Both the position numbers and the translations under genes were made by a program. 30,145 nt of DNA from Nemertoderma westbladi (lineage: Eukaryota; Xenacoelomorpha; Nemertodermatida; Nemertodermatidae): positions 1-30,145 of the forward strand of contig JAUCBJ010002385.1 in NCBI GenBank assembly GCA_032718475.1. Reading direction: 5' to 3'. Of this stretch, positions 1-9,165 are shown piece by piece. Below the pieces are notes generated by a model. That model searched no databases and had not been told where the DNA came from. It saw nothing but the letters and a program-made list of their open reading frames with translations. How positions within the stretch are numbered: position 1 is the stretch's first letter; each line of letters begins with the position of its first letter.

Positions 1-138
1 AAACTTGTTGCTGGAGTCCTCACACACAGAAACAAGTTTCGGAAACAAGTTGCAGCAACAAGTTTCTGTGTGTGAGGGGGTCCAGCAACAAGTTTCAGAA
101 ACAAGTTGCAGAAACAAGTTGCTCCGTGTGAGGGGGGC
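1..138. repeat. Cluster of short inverted and direct repeats (AACAAGTT words)
   Basis: The words AACAAGTT and AACTTGTT recur many times here in both orientations. A 16-base arm at 18-33 (CCTCACACACAGAAAC) is matched by its reverse complement at 62-77, giving a foldback of about 60 bp, and a further GTGTGAGGGG motif follows near 127-136. This looks like the end, or the whole, of a small foldback element. The left boundary may be cut by the window edge. No family is recognised. Confidence 0.6.
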
Positions 139-157
139 CTTAAAGATATAACTATTT

Positions 158-301
158 ACATACTTGTGTGTAAAGTAGGCCTAGCACTTTACAGTGTGAT
201 GATCCGAGTGCATTGTTACAAGAACGAACGTAATGAGTGAATGAGTAATGAATGAGGATCGCCTAGAACACTGTAAAGTACTTTGCTACAAGTGTATGTA
301 G
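158..301. mobile_element. Hairpin MITE-like element, about 145 bp
   Basis: The left part (TACATACTTG...AGCACTTTACAGTGT, ending at 197) is mirrored by the right part (ACACTGTAAAGTACT from 268, then CTACAAGTGTATGTA to about 301). The inner 15-base arms at 183-197 and 268-282 match except for one base; the outer arms are imperfect. The loop holds a short GTAATGAGTGAATGAG direct repetition. It is read as a foldback/MITE-like repeat. No target-site duplication could be fixed. Confidence 0.5.
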
Positions 302-1849
302 TTTTATTCCAAAATTTTAACATTACGAAATGATTGTATATATATTATAAGTGATAGAAACTGCACAAATTAAATTGACATTGACATAAATTATGTTTTA
401 AAAACATTAGCTTATATTTATGGTGGTGTTTGGAGCCATGTTAATTGTTTATACCTACTGGTTATTAATAGCTAACGGTAGGTAATGCAGTAGGCCTTAT
501 CTGGCTGTCAGGCAATTTATATTAGATTCCAACTACTTTGTGTATGTGGTTACCATGACGGCGTAACTTTACGGTCACGCAGCTTTACACTTTACCTAAA
601 TAATAACACGAAATACAATACTAAATGTACAGGCCAATACAATGCTGTAATGTCCTCTAAGGTTGTAAAGTGCTAAATAACAACTCGCTGTTAATACTAA
701 CGGCGGCATTGAGTAATGTTACAATTTCAAGTCTATGAAGTTAAAAGCATAAAGAGCTATAGCTCTATACGTATAAATCCTAATCCAGAATTCTATATTG
801 AATAAATTTATTTATGAATGAGATAATATTGGTTATTATTATTATTTAACATATTAAATTATGTCTATGTATTGTAACTGTAATATCATTGCTTACCCAT
901 ACAATAAGAATGTAATATTTATCGTATTATATTAATAATTGTAAAGGACTACTTATTGTAATAATCATTGTTTACCATATAATAAGTATGTAAGAATAAT
1001 TACAAGATCAAAAATTCCTATAACAGTATTTCGGAAACAACCTGAACCACATATTTTGGATTCTATATTACCTTGTTAATGATAAAAAAAAAGTATATTC
1101 AATTTTATTTTGCTGATTATATGTTTATTCATGGAAATTCTGCGGAAATTTGCATAAACAAGCCAAACAAAACGAACAGTAGGGAGGCCTACTGCAGTAC
1201 AGAGTACATAGTACTACAGAATGACGTAATTTCCTTAGTTTACGGCTATCAGATGATATTATTTTGATTATTTCGAATTTAAGGAATCCTATTTAGATAA
1301 TCGGAAATTTTTTGAAGCCCTTGACTGTTGGTAAGCTATCTGGAACTGTTTTCTGACTATTGGTGAGTTTTTCAGACTGTTGGTAGGTCTTTTTCTGTTG
1401 TCCTCAATACAATGGTATTGTCATTAATCAGACCTATCCCGGGCGCAGCCACGTTCACGGGTTTAGTACCAGATCAGAGTTTATTAAGATTATTTGACTT
1501 TTAAATTGAATATAAAAAGTGTAAAAATTGCAGGGGTCATATGACAAGCTGTCCTCCCCCCTACCACAAAAGTGGGAGGGACGTGACCCCCCCCCCTGTG
1601 TCTGCGCCACTTGAAAACAGAGTGGGAGGTATGAATGGGGAGTAAAGTGTGACAACGCGGAAGTATGAGGGTGCGAGTGGAGACGAGGATGGGGATGAGT
1701 CCAAGGGAAAGGAGCGAAGATATGAGTGGCAAAATTATGTGAGTAGGAGGCGGGCATCTAAAAAGAGACAGCGCAAACCTTGGCACACCAAAACTCGCAG
1801 GGGTGTTGGGTAGTAACACCAGACCCAGTGGGGCCAGCACGGGAAACTG
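302..1849. other. AT-rich non-coding stretch, nothing recognised
   Basis: No reading frame here resembles a protein family. The DNA is AT-rich up to about 1430 and then more GC-rich, with purine runs between 1550 and 1750. Short frames on either strand look random, with low-complexity proline/serine/histidine or leucine-rich translations. Confidence 0.5.
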
Positions 1850-1985
1850 GCCCTAGAGAAGATGATCCCACTTCATATCTGCTAATAGATCGGATTCCCC
1901 GGAGATGGAGCGCAATCTATGTTAGATGCTATCTTCCAACCAGGAAGATAGCATGGGGGGGGGGGGGCAATCTACTAATATTGGC
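1850..1985 (-). repeat. Structured hairpin repeat, copy A
   Basis: A perfect 12-base stem (ATGCTATCTTCC at 1926-1937, GGAAGATAGCAT at 1943-1954) encloses a 5-base loop and is followed by a run of 13 G (1955-1967). Read on the - strand, the segment aligns with 22096-22225 through the C-run, the same stem and the adjoining GCGCT...GGAATCC...ATCTA stretch. The two copies are therefore one dispersed repeat family in opposite orientation. The family is not recognised; a MITE or SINE-like repeat is possible. Boundaries are approximate. Confidence 0.65.
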
Positions 1986-2555
1986 CGGAAGTGACATGTA
2001 AGCAGGATGTAGCTATAGAGTAGGACGACCTAGCAGGTGGACCGACCAATTCACCTACAGTAAGCCAAGGGCCAACACAGCTCAAGGGATAGATAGCTAC
2101 ATGGCATGATTTGTAGGACGGCCAATGGGAGGGGGCTTTATATCAACCGGTAGGTAATCATTGTTATGGTGCGATGGCCCAATGGTCGACATTTTGTCAT
2201 GTATACCTTTCTGCATTAGCAGTCAGTTGGCAAAAACACCCACAGTGAGCGAATAGTTTTGTATTGTTGCCACTGCGCTAGTCCACCTACATAGGGTACT
2301 GGTAATTGTACAATCGGACAACTGAGAATATTAACATCACTCAAACAAACTCGACTTATTATTACCGGCCCTAGGGCCAGAATTAGTCCATCACCAAAAG
2401 ATATAAGCCAGGCAGCGCGTAAGCAAAACAAAAACCACCTCACTACAAAAGTCGAATGGTCGGGATCTGGAGCCAACACGGATCCCGTCACACCTCTCAA
2501 CAACAGGCCTGATGTTGAGAAGGCCGTGCCGTTAAAATCAGAAGTTGAATTTAAT
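1986..2555. other. Non-coding stretch upstream of the LINE
   Basis: No homology-bearing reading frame was seen. The - strand frame at 2216-2611 does not resemble a known protein. This may be old intergenic or repeat DNA that formed the target for the LINE insertion to the right. Confidence 0.4.
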
Positions 2556-2566
2556 AAGTAAAGTAA
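2556..2566. repeat. Candidate target-site duplication, 5' copy
   Basis: AAGTAAAGTAA occurs here and again at 8873-8883, directly after the LINE poly(A) tail. If real it fixes the 5' end of the LINE at about 2567, leaving a 5' UTR of roughly 135 bases before the ORF1 ATG. The motif is A-rich and simple, so chance is not excluded. Confidence 0.4.
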
Positions 2567-2701
2567 AGATTGATAACAATAATGGAGGCCTAGTGCACAT
2601 CCTAGTCCCAATACACCAATTTCAGGCTTTTAATAAATTGTACCGTACTACATAGGCCTACCGTCGTTCTATTGCCTCGCTGCTATCCTTCCTGCTGCGA
2701 A

Positions 2702-3715
2702 ATGAACCCAACGGCAATGGGAACTTGCACTCGCATGACAGAAACAGAATTAAATCGTAGTGACGGTCCGTCCAAACGTTCTTACAGTGCAACGTCTCAT
2801 TCCTCATCTGTAGCCTCCCCAGATCCGAAACGTTTACCGGTACCTCAGGCGACGCAGACTACGACGCTCGACTGGGGCGAAGAAGACGAACCGACTTTTT
2901 CCTCCGCTATCTCGAATTTCACTACTGGCAATAAGGATGATATGCGCGGCTTATTACAGTCCTTTGCAGACAATATAACGAGATCGATATCTGCTAAATT
3001 CGACTCGCTGACGACATCTCTTCTCAGCCGACTCGAGTCACCTTGTACCGGATGCTCTGTCCAAAAAACCCATATCAATGCTCTTGCTCTTAAAAGTGAT
3101 AATGAGTCCCAATATTCGCGCCGTAACACTCTTATACTATCCGGCCCTTCAGCAGAAGCGACTGCCGTGCAGGCAGCCAGTTCTCCCGCTTCCACTAATG
3201 ACGTCGTTGACACATTCGTTGTAGAGGTCGCTCGGCGTTGTGGGGTAACATCATTCGATCTACTTCGCGACACATCTAGAATTCACCTTTCCCGCAACAA
3301 AAGGCAGGTAGTCTTAAAGTTCAGTACGTATAGGGCAAGGGATCATTTCTACCGTGGCCGTTTCAAACTAAAGACAGACTCACGGGCAGATCGTATCTAT
3401 GTAAACGAGTGCCTCACGCCTTACCGCTCCCTTCTATTCCTTGAGTGCCGTAAATTTGTCAAAATGAAATTAATATCGGACTGTTGGACACGCGACGGTG
3501 CCATATACATCAAGTTGTTGTCGGGCGAGAAGCGGGATGTTTTCCGAGTGGATTCACTTCGCAAGGTCGTAGAGGACGCTATCAACGGTGGACAGGATCG
3601 TTGTGCTACCAAAGATCTAACGATTCTAACAGACGTCCTCAATTTCCTCCAGTCTGACTTGTCCCCCAGATTATTCTCCCTTCTGATCGGTCTTCGTGGG
3701 TCGTCCGAAGAATAG
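2702..3715 (+). CDS. LINE ORF1 protein (coiled-coil plus RRM-like nucleic-acid-binding domain)
   Basis: This is a 337-residue ORF1-type protein of a CR1-group LINE, expected to coat the element RNA and act as a nucleic-acid chaperone. The first in-frame ATG (2702) is taken as the start; an upstream in-frame extension has no ATG. Residues about 1-75 are Ser/Thr/Pro-rich and probably disordered. Residues about 80-140 contain a helical, weakly heptad-like segment. The signature YSRRN at 138-142 opens the conserved domain, followed by hydrophobic strands (RQVVLKF), NECLTP near 235-240 and WTRDGAIYIK near 262-271. These match the RRM-like and C-terminal blocks of LINE ORF1 proteins. No CCHC zinc knuckle is present. 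The frame is open throughout, unlike ORF2. It sits about 1.2 kb upstream of ORF2. Assignment rests on motif resemblance and position. Confidence 0.75.
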   Translation: MNPTAMGTCTRMTETELNRSDGPSKRSYSATSHSSSVASPDPKRLPVPQATQTTTLDWGEEDEPTFSSAISNFTTGNKDDMRGLLQSFADNITRSISAKFDSLTTSLLSRLESPCTGCSVQKTHINALALKSDNESQYSRRNTLILSGPSAEATAVQAASSPASTNDVVDTFVVEVARRCGVTSFDLLRDTSRIHLSRNKRQVVLKFSTYRARDHFYRGRFKLKTDSRADRIYVNECLTPYRSLLFLECRKFVKMKLISDCWTRDGAIYIKLLSGEKRDVFRVDSLRKVVEDAINGGQDRCATKDLTILTDVLNFLQSDLSPRLFSLLIGLRGSSEE

Positions 3716-3920
3716 TTGAGCAGGTGATGTTCATCGTAACTGTATCGGTACTGACCATCTACCGGTATTTACTGATTCAGTTATATCATTTTTACCAAGT
3801 CAAATGTTTCAAGTTTCAGAAGTATATTTCTTATTAGTTAGCTTAATATTCTATTCAAGCATTTTAGTCACTATGCGCCATATTTTAATCTTTAATTTCT
3901 GCGGTAATATTTCAGCCTAC

Positions 3921-4360
3921 TAAGCACCACATTTCAGTAGTTAATGTTCTACATAAATGTTTCAGTTTACTAAGCGCCATATTTCAGTATCTAATCCTCT
4001 ATATAAATATTTCAATCTACTAAGCGCCATATTTCAGTATTTAATATTCCACATAAATATTCAGTTTTTTAAGCGCCATATTTCAGTATCTAATCCTCTA
4101 TATAAATATTTCAATTTATTAAGCGCCATATTTCAGTATCTAATCCTCTATATAAATATTTCAATTTATTAAGCGCCATATTTCATAAGCGCCATATTTC
4201 AGTATCTAATCCTCTATATAAATATTTCAATTTATTAAGCGCCATATTTCTGCATTCATATTTCAGTATTTAATATTCTACATATACTTCAGTCTACTAA
4301 GCGCCGTATTTAATTTAATTTCCGCGTAAATTTATCAGCCTACTAAGTGCCATATTTTAT
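3921..4360 (+). repeat. 50-bp minisatellite inside the LINE, between ORF1 and ORF2
   Basis: Units beginning TAAGCGCCATATTTCAGTAT start at 3971, 4021, 4070, 4120 and 4170, with a short partial unit at 4186 and further units at 4236 and about 4298. Diverged units lie at 3921 and 4344. The period is 50 bases. The central units are almost identical and share CTAATCCTCTATATAAATAT; the flanking ones are more diverged. Open frames across the array simply reflect the repeat and are not genes. Confidence 0.9.
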
Positions 4361-4956
4361 ATCATTCATTTTAATTTACGCATTAGTTTGGCATTTGAAA
4401 TATTTTCCTGAACAGTTGTATTTGAAATATTCAGCATATATATTTTCCGTATCAGTCAACTTAATTTCGCATGAACATAGTCGATTCCTCTTATGTGTGG
4501 ATATAATTCACCTAATTTACGTTTATTTGCTCGCCGATCTTTTGTATGTATTAATTTTCAATTGCAACAGGCCTATGTATGTACAATATCGTTATTAACG
4601 TTTATGGTGATGGGAATATAGACCACAGTCAAATTTGAAATTAATTCATATTTTCCATTTCTTGGGTTCACTCATTCTCCCTTCTCTTCACTTCATACCA
4701 CATTATATCACTTTGTATGTCTGTTGTCTGTGTCTGCTGTGTGAGTTGGTGTGTGTGTGTGAATGTCATGTGTGTTGGATTTCCCTCAAGCCAATCAGCA
4801 TCTTCATACTGCCATGTCTCTTATCCTATTTGTAAAAAATATTTTTATCCAAAGGTAAGCTTATTACGCGCTTTGTGTGTTGCATCACTGCCCCCCCCCC
4901 CCCCTGCTCGCTCCTCACAACTTTTCTCGTTTTTTTTTTCTTTCGAAATTTTTTAA
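4361..4956 (+). other. LINE inter-ORF spacer, pyrimidine-rich before ORF2
   Basis: There is no coding signal. The spacer becomes T- and C-rich towards ORF2, with a (GT)n-like run near 4749-4761, a run of 14 C at 4891-4904 and T-runs up to the ORF2 ATG at 4957. A 1.2-kb spacer between ORFs is long for a LINE. It may hold signals for internal or re-initiated ORF2 translation, but nothing in the sequence proves this. Confidence 0.5.
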
Positions 4957-5970
4957 ATGAACATTTCTATTGAGCAATGGCGAGCAAGCGTGGGGACTTT
5001 TCACGGGGCTATCTCTGGATACTGTAGAAGCGAAAATTTTTGTGACACGTTTTCCTTACTGCTTTTCCATGGCCTAGCTCTTGCGTGGTTTATTGCATGT
5101 TTAACTTTTATTTTATATATATCCGGGGATATTCACCCTAACCCAGGCCCCTCTCTTCCATCTATTAAAGTTATGCTGACAAATATTCGTTCACTGCCTT
5201 GTAATTGGGATTTTTTGCCAGATAATCTATCCTCAAACTTTGATATACTTGCATTCGTCGAGACCTGGTTTTCATCTGATCAGATTTCTAATAAATTTCC
5301 GATATCTAATTTTCATGTGCCACAACGCCGTGATCGCCCGTCTCTTGGTGGTGGCTTAGCTTTATACATTTCCAACAAGTTTAAAGTTAAGAGGCTTAGC
5401 ACCATCGAGAACATTGACCCACTATTCGAATCATTATGGTGCTCCTGTAGTTTTGGCCGCAAAAAACTTGCTATCGGTCTATTCTATCGGCCTAGCACCA
5501 CCCCTAGTAACTTCTGGGAAGTAGCTAATTCTATGGTTTCAGAAGCAAAGAGTTTAGGATTCAAGGAGATTCTTATTTTGGGAGACTTCAATCAGGACCT
5601 TTTAGATCCAACTAAATGTCGTGATATTTCCTCTCTTATATTGCGTCAGTGTTTGTTCCAGTATATTCAGGAGCCTACTCGCATAACCCAAACTACTAGT
5701 ACATCACCATCCCCAGTTATTTCCACTCTTCCAAATTCTATCTTTAACATAGATATTTCGAGCCCTTACGGTACAAGCGACCACTGCGTAATTTCTTTCT
5801 CTTATAAATTTCCTATTAACACAATACCAGCATACACTAGACGGATCTGGCTTTATAAGGAGGCGGATTTTCCAAAATTCAGGCGCCTTTTGACTGAAAC
5901 TAATTGGGACAGTGTCTACACGGACTACACTGATGTTGACGACATCGTTTCGGCGTGGACAGACCGATTT
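4957..5970 (+). pseudogene. LINE ORF2, N-terminal part: 2A-like leader and APE-type endonuclease
   Basis: The start is the ATG at 4957. Residues 1-65 form a leader with a hydrophobic segment (about 33-56) ending in GDIHPNPGP, a 2A-like motif. The endonuclease/exonuclease/phosphatase domain follows at about 71-285. Visible catalytic-type residues are Asn76 (TNIRS), Glu102 (VETW), Tyr177 (LFYRP), Asp210/Asn212 (LGDFN) and Ser274-Asp275-His276 (SDH). This enzyme nicks target DNA to prime reverse transcription. Between TRITQTTS (about 241-249) and the SDH motif the block that usually reads LDLIF is absent, as if a short in-frame deletion had removed a metal-binding Asp. Homology continues to about residue 338 and then leaves this frame; the frame stops at 6051. 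The copy is judged non-functional. Confidence 0.85.
5125..5151 (+). other. 2A-like ribosome-skipping motif (GDIHPNPGP)
   Basis: Residues 57-65 of ORF2 read GDIHPNPGP. 2A peptides share D-x-E-x-N-P-G-P, where the ribosome releases the chain between Gly and Pro. Here Asp, Asn-Pro-Gly and Pro are all kept but the Glu position is His. 2A-like motifs at the N terminus of ORF2, before the endonuclease, are known from APE-type LINEs of invertebrates. If active, it would release a 64-residue hydrophobic leader from the endonuclease-RT. Activity of the His variant is not shown. Confidence 0.7.
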
Positions 5971-5984
5971 TTCCTTTTGCGAGT

Positions 5985-8354
5985 TCTTCAATTCCGAATA
6001 AAATTATTACAGTACGCCCAAATGATAAGCCGTGGTATACCACTGAGTTAAGACGCCTCTCTCGCATTAAAGATAGAGTACATCGGGTTGCTAAATCCAC
6101 CAACAATGGCAACTCTTGGAACAACTTTCGTTCAGCTAGAAATAAGTACGTTCTAGAATGCCGCAAAGCCAAAAATGAGTATTTTGCAAACCTTTCAGAA
6201 AAACTTCTTGCAACAAGGTCTTCCAGCAAACAATGGTGGTCAATTTGCAAACAATTAATGGGAAAAGCTCTGGAACCGGAGATTCCCTCGGTATCTCATA
6301 ATAACATCGTTGCTGTGTCACCCAAGGAGAAGGCGGACCTCTTTAACTCTTTCTTTATTGATCAATACTCACTGGACGAATCTAACTTGATTATGCCCCA
6401 AACTGCTCCTCCGGAACCTATACTTACCGAGATCAACTTTTGTGCATCTGAAATTCTGTGCGACATTAAAGCTTTAGACCCAGATGGTGCTACCTGTCCT
6501 GCCGAAGGAATCTCAAACAGAATGATAACGGCTGGAATGCCTGTGATAATAGATCATGTTTCCAAATTATTTCAATTTATCTTTGATAGCGGGTATCATC
6601 CAAAAAAATGGAAAATGCGCTATGTCCTGCCACTCTTGAAAAAATTTCCAAATGATATTTGTAACAACTTTCGTCCAGTTGCCCTTACCAGTAACCTTGG
6701 GAAGTTGTTCGAGCACTACATCCATAGAATAATCTTCACTCATGTTAAGACCTACATCTCCAAATTTCAGTCTGGTTTCAAGGGTGGGGACGGTACTATC
6801 TATCAATTGATTTCACTCTATAACGCCCTTGTTAGTGCTTTAGACAAAGGGAAGGAGGTCCGAATTGTATTTCTAGATATAAGTAAGGCTTTTGACAAAG
6901 TCCATCACAAAAGTCTGCTGCATAAAATTGAAAACATGGGAATTGGGGGGAAGCTTCTGGAATGGCTCCACAACTATTTGAATGACAATTTTCAATGTGT
7001 TGTAGTGAATGGTCAGCAATCGTCTTGGGTGAAGGTCTTGGCTGGAGTCCCCCAAGGTTCTGTCCTGGGACCCCTACTGTTTTTGATTTTCATCAATGAC
7101 ATAGTGGATGTAGTTAGTGGCAACATTAGCCTTTATGCTGATGACACCGCTCTCTACATAGAGGTCAATTCCAGGTCCAACTGCATTCTTGCCGCATCTA
7201 ATCTTAATGCAGACCTTACATCAATATCCAATTGGGGCGCGCGGTGGTTAGTTCAATTCAATCCCTCGAAGACTGAGAGTATGCTGTTCTCACATCGCAG
7301 GTCACGCGATCCTAATCATCTTCCTCTCTTCCTCAATGGTATCTCGATCCCCGAAGTTGAAGAGCACCAACACCTTGGTCTTATTCTTTCATCCTCCCTA
7401 AAATGGCACTCACAGGTTGAAAAAATTCTAAAATCTGCAAATAATAAGTTAAATATGTTACGAATTGTTAAATACAAGGTTAGCAGGGATGCACTCATGA
7501 ATATTTACAAATCTTTTGTCCGCTCAAACTTGGAATATGCCAGTACCGTTTGGGACAACTGCTCTCAGGATCTCAAAATGGAGTTGGAGCTCCTAAATAA
7601 GGAAGCTATTCGAATAGTTTGCAGATTGACAGTTTCTTGCCACACGAGCAAACTGTATAAGGAATCTGGGCTGTGCCCACTTCAACAAAGACGAGATTTT
7701 CAGAAATTGTGTGTATTCTACAAAATGATGACGGACCGCGCCCCCCAACACTTATTGGATATCCTTCCACCTGTTGTTAGGTCCGCTAGTGCATACAACA
7801 CCCGCAACTCCACGAATGTACGCCCTCCTATGGCCCATAGGAACTTCTACAGAGATTCGTTCCTACCTTCTACTGTTAGATTGTGGAACTCACTTCCGAT
7901 CGATTTGCGTTCTTCAGGCACAATTGAAAGTTTTAGGAATGGTGTATTTCCAGTAATATGTTTCTCGTCTCCTGTTCCCTATTATTATACCCTGGGATCA
8001 CCATCAATCAATGGCCTATTGGCACGACTCAGATGCAATTGCTCCTCACTGAATTCCGATCTCTTCTCTAACCATGTTAAATTAACAAAATCATGTTCCT
8101 GCGGTCATCAGCGTGAGGACGCATTCCACTACTTTATGGAATGTTTCCATTATCACTCTCTTCATGTTGTCTTGCATGCAGCTATTTCAAATTTAGGACT
8201 AAGGCCAACATTGACTACTATCTTATATGGCCCTCCAACAGATGTTAATCACCCACCCTCTATAACTATGCAGCACACCAAGGCGCAGGCTCTTATCGAC
8301 ATAATCTCCGCATTTGTATCCAACACGGGTCGTTTTAATTTCCTAGGGTATTAG
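5985..8354 (+). pseudogene. LINE ORF2, reverse transcriptase part (frameshifted from the endonuclease)
   Basis: This frame takes over from the endonuclease frame at about 5965-5985 and runs about 790 residues to the stop at 8352-8354. Residue numbers count from 5955. A linker (PWYTTELRRL..., 27-100) leads to RT motifs NFRPVAL (238-244), FLDISKAFDKV (306-316), AGVPQGSVLGPLL (363-375) and the catalytic YADD (394-397, nt 7134-7145). The thumb region follows, then LPSTVRLWNSLP near 636-647, typical of CR1-group tails. A Cys/His element, CSCGHQREDAFHYFMEC, lies at about 713-729. The active-site Asps and surrounding RT blocks look intact, so the frameshift is the main lesion here. Two small indels in the junction would explain the change of frame, because a short stretch in the third frame also looks coding. 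Confidence 0.9.
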
Positions 8355-8840
8355 TGTCATCCGACATCGGCACGGCGACCTAGACGCTCATTATCTTAAT
8401 GAAATGAATAACCTACAATAAACCCAGATATTATTTTTTTAAATTACAACCGAACCTATAGTAATTCTTTTTTAACCTAAATCTTCGCCTCTACAAATTT
8501 TAATTTCCAACATTTGTACACACAAAATTTTTTTTTTTTTTTTTTATTCTACTTAGTTGTAACAGTAATTTTCTATATTCACTCTACTGATCGCTTAATT
8601 GCTGGCTTACTTTTGGGATATCAATTTTTCAACTTCCTACTGCGCTGGATCTTCACGTATGTTTTTGGTTTGGGTATGTGTGGTGTGTGTGTTACGTCGT
8701 TCCTTTTTATGTAGTAGTACCTGGGTATGTGCACTGTGCTTCTTTCCTTTGTATGTCTGTTGTGCAAATTGTATTGTAATTATTGACAAGAGGGCTCTCA
8801 TAAGCTTCGGCTTGTTGCCCAATTGTCCTCTTCTTTGGAT
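8355..8840 (+). other. LINE 3' UTR
   Basis: This is non-coding, T-rich sequence after the RT stop, with a T-run near 8529-8546 and a GT-rich patch at about 8670-8694. The words TTTGTATGTCTGTTGT near 8750 also occur in the inter-ORF spacer near 4712. It ends at AATAAA. Confidence 0.6.
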
Positions 8841-8843
8841 AAT

Positions 8844-8874
<31 letters not shown>
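8841..8874 (+). terminator. Poly(A) signal and poly(A) tail of the LINE
   Basis: AATAAA at 8841-8846 is followed within 5 bases by an uninterrupted run of 24 A (8851-8874). The long pure tail suggests a fairly recent insertion by target-primed reverse transcription. The candidate target duplication begins within the last bases of the A-run. Confidence 0.85.
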
Positions 8875-8883
8875 GTAAAGTAA

Positions 8884-9165
8884 GTACAAACACACAAACA
8901 CAAACAAATATAAATACATGCTAAACATACACGTATCTGTCGCAACCCTAACCCTAAGCCTACCCGCCATACACTAAATGATACCATTAATAAACTGCAC
9001 AATAACTAAGCCTATATTCTATAAGAAAATATATGACAATTTTGTCGCCGTGAAAGGGGTATGACTGAGGCAAAAATAATTAATTTGTGAAAAATATGGT
9101 TGCGTTTCGGTGTCTTGGACCAGTACGCGCTAATCCTCGACACCTCGTCAGCTGGACAGGGAAGG
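8884..9165. other. Non-coding stretch between the LINE and the piggyBac-like element
   Basis: ACAAAC/ACACA-rich sequence at 8885-8910 is followed by two CCCTAA units near 8944-8957. No gene or recognised repeat was seen. Confidence 0.4.

Larger units (their letters stand above)
2567..8872 (+). mobile_element. Nearly full-length CR1-group non-LTR retrotransposon (LINE)
   Basis: The order is 5' leader, ORF1 (2702-3715), a spacer with a 50-bp minisatellite, ORF2 (from 4957; endonuclease then reverse transcriptase, ending 8354), a 3' UTR of about 0.5 kb, AATAAA and poly(A). Domain order and motifs are those of APE-type LINEs of the CR1/Jockey group. ORF1 lacks CCHC knuckles and the ORF2 tail has a C-x-C...H...C element. 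The exact clade is not settled: a poly(A) tail is less usual for CR1 proper, which often ends in short tandem repeats. This copy is probably dead because of a frameshift near 5965-5985 and a likely in-frame loss in the endonuclease. A candidate 11-bp duplication (2556-2566, 8873-8883) flanks it. Confidence 0.85.

Noticed and set aside
1455-1840. Two overlapping - strand frames of about 100 residues, Pro/His/Ser/Leu-rich
   Set aside because: Low-complexity translations of a purine-rich stretch; no homology signal.
3957-4172. Open + strand frame reading repeated YKYFNLLSAIFQYL
   Set aside because: It is only the translation of the 50-bp minisatellite (the period shifts frames and the repeat lacks stops by chance), not a protein gene.
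8944-8957. Two CCCTAA units like an interstitial telomere
   Set aside because: Only two units in a simple-sequence context; expected by chance.
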